Positions 44,986 to 53,475 of a stretch of DNA of 64,000 nt are shown here, in pieces (positions within the stretch are counted from its first letter, which is position 1; the number at the start of each line of letters is the position of its first letter). Source of the stretch: Hyalella azteca (Eukaryota; Arthropoda; Malacostraca; Amphipoda; Hyalellidae); NCBI RefSeq assembly GCF_000764305.2, contig NW_025935716.1, positions 496,001-560,000 of the forward strand, read 5' to 3'. The notes under the pieces were generated by a model. It did not search any database. It had not been told where the DNA came from and worked only from the letters and a program-made list of their open reading frames with translations. The position numbers were made by a program, and so were the translations under genes.

Positions 44986-45214
44986 CTCTACAGTCCGCAG
45001 GATTGTCAGTAACGCGATGATGTAGCAATATATTGCAATCCGATTAAGCTGTAATAATCTATTCAAAGGAATATAGAATTTTCACAGTAGAGATCATACA
45101 TTATTGATTAGTTCATCGTGCACCATCAATTGCGATTGACAATTTCAATATTCGCAGTTTTCATGACATTACGTCCATGGACAACATTCAATAGTAGCGC
45201 TTTCCGACGGCAAC

Positions 45215-45450
45215 ATCCTAACCCACCTTGCGCTTGCTGACCCACTTGACAGCACTCGAGCAACACCATGACCCACCTTGCGCTTGCTGACCCACTTGAC
45301 AGCACTCGAGCAACAACTCGAGCAACACCATGACCCACTTGGCAGCACTCGAGCAGCACCATGACCCACTTGGCAGCACTTGAGCAGCACCATGACCCAC
45401 TTGGCAGTGCTCGAGCAACACCATGACCCACCTTGCGCTTGCTGACCCAC
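45215..45450 (-). repeat. SESTD1: Array of E3 donor copies
   Basis: The E3 end and donor (GTCAGCAAGCGCAAG|GTGGGT, exon end 45432) occurs twice more, with exon-like ends at 45277 and 45227. Between them are 31-bp units in gene sense (CCAAGTGGGTCATGGTGCTG) that keep the AAG|TGGGTC or CAAG|TGGG core without the GT donor. So whole and partial junctions were amplified together. Confidence 0.9.
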
Positions 45451-45545
45451 GTGGCGTGGCAGTATTGCAGTGTACCGCCAAGCTCCACAGGCAGGCGCGA
45501 AGGTTCGATGTAGCGAGCGATCTTGCCAGTGGTCGTGTAGACGGG
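45432..45545 (-). CDS. SESTD1: SESTD1-like gene, E3: end of the Sec14/CRAL-TRIO-like domain
   Basis: The acceptor is CTTGCCCCCAG and the donor CGCAAG|GTGGGT; 38 codons, phase 0 at both ends, residues about 121-158. GKIARYIEPSRLPVELGGTL closely matches human NKLTRYIEPCQLTEDFGGSL, and WVSKRK matches WLNKRL. This motif (GG after an acidic/hydrophobic stretch) is the usual end of the Sec14-type lipid-binding fold. The match is diagnostic for the SESTD1 family. Confidence 0.95.
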
Positions 45546-45564
45546 CTGGGGGCAAGCGAATGTT

Positions 45565-45750
45565 TTTTCAGGGCAATGAAACAAAAATATAACTCAGTAC
45601 TCACTGCAGTGAATGACAGAGAGCGCATTTTCTCGTCGACGAAAACGTGAAGTCACGGACAGACGGACGGACGGACGGACGGACGGACGGATGGATGAAC
45701 ATGACGAGCACAATAGCACCTTTTTCCAAAAATTGGAAAATGCGCTAAAA
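45565..45750 (-). repeat. Dispersed repeat, copy B (intron 2)
   Basis: The inverted counterpart of 37654-37830. It shares CACTGCAGTGA, TTTTCTCGTCGACGAAAACG, the GGAC microsatellite (45655-45692) and the GCACAATAGCACC end. A GGAC-repeat expansion is the main length difference. Confidence 0.75.
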
Positions 45751-46175
45751 ACACGAAGACCGTTAACTTATTGGAACGTTTCAGGCAATATGCGCACTGT
45801 TTCTGTATTTTAAACTCGCTCAAGTTGATGTTCCTTCTATTTTGAAACATTGAGAGTTAATTACGAGTATAAAAATTACTATGATAAACAACAATAATTT
45901 ATATTTTTCAGGCTTCAATCGTTATTTCAACGTAGATTTGGCCATAAAAGAAATAAAGGTTAATCGAATATATAGTGGGGGAAATTTTCGTGTGGTGTCA
46001 GCTGACTTGTGAAGAAAATTCTTATCTTAAATCTCATAGGCAGCACTCGGCTCTACTTTTCATGGCATATTAAATATCATAAATATTAACCGTGGCATTG
46101 CTTCTTTTATATAGACGGAAAGAAACTTCTTAGTAGATTAAGTGTTGGACGTCTTTTACATCAACTTGACAGCAA
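45751..46175 (-). other. SESTD1: Intron 2 stretch
   Basis: AT-rich with no recognised feature. Confidence 0.5.
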
Positions 46176-46492
46176 CCTATATGACTGCATCATTATTGTC
46201 GCCACCCCGACGCACCTGGTTGTCGAGCAATCTACATGATCGCTGCAACACCGCCACCCCGACGCATCTGGTTGTCGAGCAATCTACATGATCGCTGCAA
46301 CACCGCCACCCCGACGCATCTGGTTGTCGGGCAATCTACATGATCCCTGCAACACCGCCACCCCGACGCACCTGGTTGTCGGGCAATCTACATGATCCCT
46401 GCAACACCGCCACCCCGACGCACCAGGTTGTCGGGTAATCTACATGATCCCTGTAATACCGCCACCCCGACGTACCTGGTTATCAAGTTCAG
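46176..46492 (-). repeat. SESTD1: 52-bp array of six E2 donor copies
   Basis: Six units of 52 bp repeat the E2 end and donor (AACCAG|GTACGTC). Exon-like ends are at 46476 (real), 46424, 46372, 46320, 46268 and 46216. In the copies at 46320 and 46268 the GT has become AT; the other four keep GT. Confidence 0.93.
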
Positions 46493-46665
46493 CCTTGCGG
46501 CAGTCGACGCGCTGTTTGTCCCAGAAGGCGTCGGGGCGCAGCACCAGCAGCAGCCTGATGTTACCCAGCGCCGCCCTTATGGTGCTCGTCGCGTGCTTCA
46601 CCTGCCGGTAGTGGCACTGCCGGGCGTCCACCACCACCACCCAGCCACGGTCCACGCTCGTCTTG
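46476..46665 (-). CDS. SESTD1: SESTD1-like gene, E2: core of the Sec14/CRAL-TRIO-like domain
   Basis: The acceptor is GTGGGTGCAG (split codon AG|C) and the donor AACCAG|GTACGT; 63 full codons, residues about 58-120. KTSVDRGWVVVVDARQCHY matches human RGFTVIVDGRKSQW, and LLLVLRPDAFWDKQRVDC matches [20 protein letters not shown]. In vertebrates this domain binds phosphoinositides; human SESTD1 is reported to interact with TRPC4/5 channels and with Dact/Vangl planar polarity proteins. Confidence 0.95.
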
Positions 46666-46994
46666 CTGCACCCACGCAATCAGCAGCACGGTTATTCTTC
46701 TCATTGATATTACAAGTAATTAGAAATAAGCGGTCGCATCAAATATTGCAGGCAAAACAATGATAATTTATCAACAATTAAAATCCCATAACCAGACGAC
46801 CCACACAGTGAGCTTGTCATGATGTCCGGACAAAAAAATATTAACCTTCGACCTAATAATGCTCTTTCGACCTTTTAATATAATTGAATCATATTAAAAG
46901 ACGGCCCACTGCTTAACCTCCGACCAAATAATGCAATTTATTAAAATATATTAATTAAAAGATTGCCCACTGCAATAGGTAATGGCTCACTCAC
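46666..46994 (-). other. SESTD1: Intron 1
   Basis: A short intron of 329 bp. A roughly 100-bp diverged duplication (ACCTTCGACCTAATAATGC / ACCTCCGACCAAATAATGC) is visible at about 46840-46975. The first coding exon ends at donor CCCAG|GTGAGT just right of it. Confidence 0.7.
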
Positions 46995-47164
46995 CTGGGG
47001 ATGGTCTTGAGGTACTTGAGTGTGTCAGAGATGCCCCCCACGTCCTGTTGGTTGGGGTCGGGAGGCAGGGGCACCACAAGTATGGGCCCACCGCCCCCGT
47101 CCGACGACCCTGGCAGGTACGCAAGCCTCCGCTGCAGCTGCACTTCCCACTCCTTGCTACCCAT
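46995..47164 (-). CDS. SESTD1: SESTD1-like gene, E1: start of the protein
   Basis: The ATG at 47164 begins MGSKEWEVQLQRRLAYLPGS, followed by GGGGPILVVPLPPDP and ISDTLKYLKTIP. It aligns from the first residue with human SESTD1 (start, then LKKKLAFLSGG, LILTIPL, LSVTLDYLLSIPS), so this ATG is well supported. An AG (TTCCCCAG) three bases upstream suggests a preceding 5'UTR exon. The exon ends in phase 2 at CCCAG|GTGAGT. The whole gene runs right to left for at least 34 kb. Confidence 0.92.
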
Positions 47165-47167
47165 CGC

Positions 47168-49670
47168 CTGGGGAACACATTTGCATATATTTTATCTATA
47201 TAGACGTATGACCACGGGTTATCTTCACAAGCTGCTTGTGGAGATATGACCATGACAGCTTTATGTGGAGGCATTTCTATTCCATTTGAAACTCTAAACC
47301 GCTATTGGCCCCGATCATTTCCGGACAGAGCCGCGAAACAATACTCGGCCAGCTATCTCTGTAACAACTCTACACCAATGCTGTTTCAGAGAAAAACTCT
47401 TCAAGCCGGGCAGGGCCGAAATTCAGTACTTTTATGACGCTGCCACATGGGTTGACCAGCTGAGCGCCCAGCCAAGCACTTCTGCAGGCCCTACACTACA
47501 GGTTATGAGGTATGGAAGTAGAGGAGAGTTGAAAACAGGGTAATTCATTCTTCATTCTTCGTGTAGCACACGTGACATAATTCGTTATGTTGGGTTCATA
47601 TCAGAAGCCAGTTATGATTTGCAGGCAGAAATTCACAAAATTCAGGAAAATTTGACATTAATACAAAACATTAATGCAGCAGTATGAAAGCAAACTCAAA
47701 AGACATCTATGATGAACTTTTAACCCTGGATCGAACTTTTCATTCAACACTTTTAAATGAAGAATATTTTTAATTGGTGCAGCAATTATTGAGCCATTCA
47801 ACTTTTACTTAATTCTTGCAGCAGGAGGTAAATAGATTAATCCTTTTAATATAAGTACAGTTGAGGGTAAACGTTTCGTTTTGCTGAATTTTAAAACTAA
47901 AAAATTTAAACTCTTCCATTAACTACATAAATGATAGAGTCTGATCTCCGGTTTGGAACTCTTCCCCACTACCTCATGTCAAAACCTCCTGCATACAACT
48001 GCTGGCTACTCTCACTGTCGGGCAACCCTTGGGGCCTTTTTCTCTGAATCACCTATTTTCTGAATCAGCTATTCTCTGAATCAACTATATCTATCGGCTG
48101 TTTTAGAGATAGCTGGCCAGATATAGCTTCCCGGCTCCGTCCGGCTAAAGCGCGGCTGTTCCAGTCAAGATCAGTGCCGGTCTCGGCTCAAATTCTGACA
48201 GGGATGGCTACCATATATTGAAGCATGATCATGGCTGCCTTATGCAGAGGCAAGACCGTAAAAACTATTAGAAGAGGTATTTCTTGGTAAATTTTATTTC
48301 AAAACAAAGACCGTAATATTCAACCCACCGAACACATGAAATTATAGCCCATCGCTCACGTGATGAGAGTTTGATCATCGTGGCGCTAGTTCCAAATATC
48401 ATTTAAGACCATATACACTCAGGATATGAAGGGTATATATAGTTACTAGTCACTAGCATAAGCAGTATACAGTACTAAGTTAATCACTAGCACTAGTAGT
48501 GCACTGAAATCCTCTCAAGTAATGGCCATGTTAGGAGAGGATTGCAAATCAAGTTCAGATCATTTCCTTAGTACAATGAGCTTTTAATTTGCGACGTCAA
48601 AATTACCCTGACAGATAATGAATAAAAAAAGATAATCATAAAACGTATTGAAAGTCCCAAAAATCTGAATAATTCCGCGAAAAAGATATAAATTAGGACA
48701 ACATAAACTCATAATATTCAAGATTCTGCTAATGGGTGGACGAAATTTTTCCAGTTCGATCAGGTGGAAGGCAGTTCATATCAATATTAATTTTCCGTAC
48801 AATGAAGAATTCGACGCTGACTTTAAATATAGAAGTACGTGGGTCTTATATTAAACATATGAGAAATATCAGGAAAAATATGTGTTTGGTGCAGAAGTCC
48901 AGTGATCGAGGTAGATTACGCGGGCTCATACCGTCAAATTGAACTTCTAGATAGTTCGAAATTGAAAATGAGTTGTTCAGAGACATGATATAGACACACG
49001 TGATTTACTTTTACGTGAAAAATGCCGGCAATAAATAACCAAGTTTTAAGGTGCATTATAATAAAATTTAATGTTTATTATTTTGCACCCTATGCAGGTA
49101 GGATTATCTCCATATAATTACTATTATGATTTCTACTTATGTCATATTGCTAGATCCTTGTAACACTACTTCTATAACAGGGGGATATGCACAATTCCTA
49201 CCGTAAATGAGAGCAAAAAACGGATTTTGATTTTCTTTGTTGTTTACAAGACCGAGTTTGTTGTGATGACCAAATCAATAGCTTCCGATTCTTCTTTTGC
49301 TGAGGGAGATAACAATCAACTGAAGTAGAAAAAACAACAACACAAATCACCAGATTAATTGCTTGGCGCACGCTTGGGAGCAACATATTTTTCATCTATT
49401 TCACACACTCATTCGCATTTTTACCATAAGAAACAGTTTAGTGGATATGAACATGAAAATTTCACAGTCATATAGTTAACATAATGTATCGAGAAGTGTG
49501 CCACTGAAGCGACTCGTTAAAATATTGAACAGGAGGTTGGCAGTGAGATGCTGTACTTCAACGCGTACTGGAACGCTGCATTTAAACATTGCCCTTTACA
49601 AGTGGTCTCATGTGTGACCTGAAACTTTGAATTGGAACGTGATCCTGAAACATGGCATAGGTACATGATA
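47168..49670. other. Upstream region of the SESTD1-like gene
   Basis: No coding exon recognised. It probably holds the 5'UTR exon and promoter, which I cannot place. Short repeats of a CTGAATCA-CTATT type occur at about 48045-48090. Confidence 0.4.
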
Positions 49671-49674
49671 CTGC

Positions 49675-49833
49675 CATGTTGCATTGGAATGTTGGATTAG
49701 AACATGGCACAGGCACGTTGCATTGGAACGTGGCACAGGCACGTTGCATTGAAATGTGGCACAGGCACGTTGCATTGGAACGTGGCACAGGCACGTTGCA
49801 TTGGAACGTGGCACAGGCACGTTGCATTGGAAC
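49675..49833. repeat. 26-bp array ending in an N
   Basis: About five copies of a 26-bp unit (GTTGCATTGGAACGTGGCAC), running into the single N at 49834. The true array may be longer, since the N marks a join. Confidence 0.92.
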
Positions 49834-50189
49834 NTTGAATGGGGCTATGCAGTTGTGTTTGTATGGGGCAATGTAGATGTGTTTGTATGGGACTGTCTAT
49901 AATATGGGCTAGTATGGAGATGATTGTGCTTGTATGTGTCTGTTAGTGCTTTTCACAGGGCAGTGAGAAAATGTTTCGACAGGTCTGAGTTAATGGTTGC
50001 AAAGGGCTGAGTGAGTTTTTATAGTGCTGCGAAAGGGGTTTTTATATTTTTTTAATGAGGCTGCAGTTATGCGTCTTTATATTGTAGAACTGGTTTTATT
50101 GTCCACGCGGAATGTTTTGATGCGGACAGAGAGGGACGCATAGAAAGCAACATGTTCAAGAGAGGGTAGGAAAAAATAAGCCCAGTGGG

Positions 50190-51035
50190 CAACGCTGAGG
50201 GAAGGTCAGAGGGCAACGCCGAGGGAAGGTCAGAGGGCAACGCCGAGGGAAGGTAAGAGGGCAACGCCAAGGGGAAGTTCAGAGGGCAACGCTGAGGGAA
50301 GGTAAGAGGGCAACGCAGAGGGAAGATCAAAGGACAACGCAGAAGGAAGGTCAGAGGGCAACGCCGAGGGAAGGTAAGAGGGCAACGCCGAGGGAAGGTC
50401 AGAGGACAACGCAGAAGGAAGGTCAGAGGGCAACGCTGAGGGAAGGTAAGAGGGCAACGCAGAGGGAAGATCAAAGGACAACGCAGAAGGAAGGTCAGAG
50501 GGCAACGCCGAGGGAAGGTAAGAGGGCAACGCCGAGGGAAGGTCAGAGGACAACGCAGAAGGAAGGTCAGAGGGCAACGCTGAGGGAAGGTAAGAGGGCA
50601 ACGCAGAGGGAAGATCAAAGGACAACGCAGAAGGAAGGTCAGAGGGCAACGCCGAGGGAAGGTAAGAGGGCAACGCCGAGGGAAGGTCAGAGGACAACGC
50701 AGAAGGAAGGTCAGAGGGCAACGCTGAGGGAAGGTAAGAGGGCAACGCAGAGGGAAGATCAAAGGACAACGCAGAAGGAAGGTCAGAGGGCAACGCCGAG
50801 GGAAGGTAAGAGGGCAACGCCGAGGGAAGGTCAGAGGACAACGCAGAAGGAAGGTCAGAGGGCAACGCTGAGGGAAGGTAAGAGGGCAACGCAGAGGGAA
50901 GATCAAAGGACAACGCAGAAGGAAGGTCAGAGGGCAACGCCGAGGGAAGGTAAGAGGGCAACGCCGAGGGAAGGTCAGAGGACAACGCAGAAGGAAGGTC
51001 AGAGGGCAACGCTGAGGGAAGGTAAGAGGGCAACG
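50190..51035. repeat. 24-bp array with a 144-bp higher-order period, ending in an N
   Basis: About 35 copies of a 24-bp unit (GAGGGAAGGTCAGAGGGCAA). A diagnostic variant, AGATCAAAGGACAACGC, recurs with its end at 50340, 50484, 50628, 50772 and 50916, exactly 144 bp apart, that is six units. The array stops at the N at 51036. Long minus-strand frames over it (about 270 codons) follow from a period divisible by three. Confidence 0.96.
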
Positions 51036-51037
51036 NC

Positions 51038-51145
51038 CATACCAGCCTCACATGCCCACCATACCAGCCTCACATGCCCACCATACCAGCCTCACATGCC
51101 CACCATACCAGCCTCACATGCCCACCATACCAGCCTCACAAGCCC
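51038..51145. repeat. 22-bp array
   Basis: Five copies of a 22-bp unit (CATACCAGCCTCACATGCCC) start directly after the N at 51036. Confidence 0.93.
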
Positions 51146-51239
51146 ACCGTGGCACCCCCGCTGAGCTGACAGTCAAATGATTATTGCTGCGGTTATAGCT
51201 CATTGCCTCCACGCACGCAATCGCAACTGCGACAATACC

Positions 51240-51562
51240 GGACAATAGTAGACGGTCAGGCCGGGATTGCAGCAGACGGATTATAGGAGTGATTGTCAGG
51301 CCGTGATTGCAGCAGACTGACTGTAGGGGCGATTGTCAGGCCGTGATTGCTGCAGATGGACTGTAAGGGCGATTGTCAGGCCGGGATTGCAGCAGACGGA
51401 TTATAGGAGTGATTGTCAGGCCGTGATTGCAGCAGACGGACTGTAGGGGCGATTGTCAGGCCGTGATTGCTGCAGATGGACTGTAAGGGCGATTGTCAGG
51501 CCGTGATTGCTGCAGACGGACTGTAGGAGTGATTGTCAGGCCGTGATTGCAGCAGACGGACT
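51240..51562. repeat. ~39-bp array
   Basis: About eight copies of a unit GGGCGATTGTCAGGCCGTGA plus TTGCAGCAGACGGACTGTA, with a 117-bp block (three units) repeated. Confidence 0.92.
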
Positions 51563-51669
51563 GAATAATTCGGACAGCACAAATATAAGCGAACTGACAC
51601 AAAATCCCGTGAGTTTCCAATCGCCGTCTCTTTTCTTTACAATTAAAATCAATAACATTGAAACGCTAT

Positions 51670-51872
51670 TACACATTTGGTCGTAAGTTGTACTCTAGTC
51701 GTGAGTCTTACTCTGGTCGTAAGTTGTACTCTGGTCGTAAGTTGTACTCTGGTCGTAGTTGTACTCTGGTCGTAAGTTGTACTCTGGTCGTAAGTTGTAC
51801 TCTGGTCGTAGGTTGTACTCTAGTCGTAGGTTGTACTCTGGTCGTAAGTCGTACTCTGGTCGTAAGTTGTAA
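51670..51872. repeat. 18-bp array
   Basis: About 11 copies of GTCGTAAGTTGTACTCTG. Each contains GTAAGT, a perfect plus-strand donor core, although no plus-strand gene is seen here. Confidence 0.93.
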
Positions 51873-52084
51873 CAGATGTTTGCCACAGACATTCGTTGTC
51901 ATGACGACAAGAGATATGTATAACATACGACCCAAACTTGGCGCAAATAATGACAAATAATTAAGACTGCAATACAGTTGTAAAATGATCATTTTAATTA
52001 TGTGCTGATGAGCCGCAGTGACGGACGGACGGGGCGGCAGCAGCGGAGAACAAGTACACAGTTGGAGCGACAAACAGGACGTGT

Positions 52085-52490
52085 GGTAACAACAGCATTC
52101 CTGGCTAATAGCACTGCTACACCTGTGCTGCTATGCTGCCGTGCTGTAGTGCTATGGTGCTAGTAGTGCTATGGTGTAGCTAGTGCTATGGTGCAGCTAG
52201 TGCTATGGTGCTGTGGTGCTGTCGTGTTATGGTGCTGCCGTGCTATGTACTGCAGTGCTGCAGTGCTATGGTGCTTCAGTGCTATGGTGCTGCTAGTGCT
52301 ATGGTGCTGTGGTGATGCAGTGTTGTGGTGCTGCCGTGCTGAAGTGCTATGGTGCTACAGTGTTATGGTACTGCAGTGCTGCCGTGCTGCAGTGCTATGG
52401 TGCTGCCGTGCTGCAGTGCTATGGTGCTGCCGTGCTGCAGTGCTATGGTGCTGCCGTGCTGCAGTGCTATGGTGCTTCAGTGCTATGGTG
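52085..52490. repeat. GTGCTATGGTGCTGC compound repeat, ending in an N
   Basis: Nested 10-26 bp units of GTGCTG/GTGCTATG, becoming regular (26 bp) from about 52375. The array stops at the N at 52491. Confidence 0.92.
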
Positions 52491-52491
52491 N

Positions 52492-53077
52492 TTCATCACT
52501 CCCATCGCTGCCATCTACTACTCTCATCACTCCCCTTCATCACATTCACAACTTTCAAAGTGGTGAATGTGAAAATTGTATTTTCCATTCAAATTGTAAC
52601 GCAGAAGCTGAGAGCCTCCAGTGCCTGTCATAGACGCACCATCGCCGGCCAGCGGACGGCAGATGGCAGAGCGACGGTAGTCCTAGACAAGTGTGATCAA
52701 TGCGTTAATTTAAGGGAATATTGATCGCATTGTAAGTCTCGCGATAAGTGAGAGTTGCTTCATTGCAGGGATGAAGCACAGCGGCCGCTGTGCTTCATCC
52801 CTGCAATGAAGCAACTCTCACTTATCGCGAGACTTACAATGCGATCAATATTCCCTTAAATTAACGCATTGATCACACTTGTCTAGGACTACCGTCGCTC
52901 TGCCATCTGCCGTCCGCTGGCCGGCGATGGTGCGTCTATGACAGGCACTGGAGGCTCTCAGCTTCTGCGTTACAATTTGAATGGAAAATACAATTTTCAC
53001 ATTCACCACTTTGAAAGTTGTGAATGTGATGAAGGGGAGTGATGAGAGTAGTAGATGGCAGCGATGGGAGTGATGAA
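52492..53077. repeat. Perfect 586-bp zero-spacer palindrome
   Basis: Two 293-bp arms are reverse complements with no loop, centred between 52784 and 52785 in GCGGCCGC (a NotI site). Wherever I compared the arms they match base for base. The left arm begins at the first base after the N at 52491. This is what a fold-back chimeric read or misjoined contig would give. The right arm continues naturally into 53078 onward and is probably the genuine copy. Confidence 0.93.
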
Positions 53078-53229
53078 GGAGAGTGATGAGGAGGAATGAC
53101 GTGAGGGATCAGAGGTGGCCAACCGCCGGCCACACTTGGCTGCCATTGAGGCGCCCAAGATCCGAAGAAGACGAGCGACGTCTCTGGAATGCGCGGCTTT
53201 CACCGGCACGTCAGGCAACGATACATCAA
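53003..53229 (-). CDS. Candidate coding exon, unidentified
   Basis: A minus-strand frame follows an acceptor-like GGTGATGCAG and reads DVSLPDVPVKAAHSRDVARL then LRILGASMAAKCGRRLATSD, before a Ser/His-rich end and stop at 53003-53005. The sequence has an exon-like base composition and sits next to a tandem repeat, as other exons here do. The plus strand is also open, so the strand is uncertain, and the last part lies in the palindrome arm. I recognise no family. Confidence 0.25.
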
Positions 53230-53475
53230 CTGCATCACCTTGGTACATCGCCAGCATCATATCGATGCATCGCCTGCATCATATCGGTGCATCGCCTGCA
53301 TCATATCGGTGCATCGCCGGAATCACATCGGTACATCGCCAGCATCATATCGATGCATCGCCTGCATCACATCGGTACATCGCCTGCATCACATTGGTGC
53401 AGTACGCATGGCGGCAGCGGCAGTACTCATGGTGGCAGCGGCAGTACTCATGGTGACAGCGGCAGAGTTAGAAGG
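53225..53475. repeat. ~22-bp CATCGCCTGCATCATATCGG array and ACTCATGGTGGCAGCGGCAGT units
   Basis: About eight units of TGCATCGCCTGCATCATATCGG, followed by three copies of a TACTCATGGTGGCAGCGGCAG unit (53403-53465). Confidence 0.92.

Noticed and set aside
50067..51051. Two open frames of about 275 codons with PSALPSDLPSAL or LTFPRRCPLT repeats
   Set aside because: Pure products of the 24-bp array, open in several frames, with no start context or splice sites.
52492..53077. Palindrome as a transposon with long terminal inverted repeats
   Set aside because: No spacer, no target-site duplication, and the left arm starts exactly at an assembly N.
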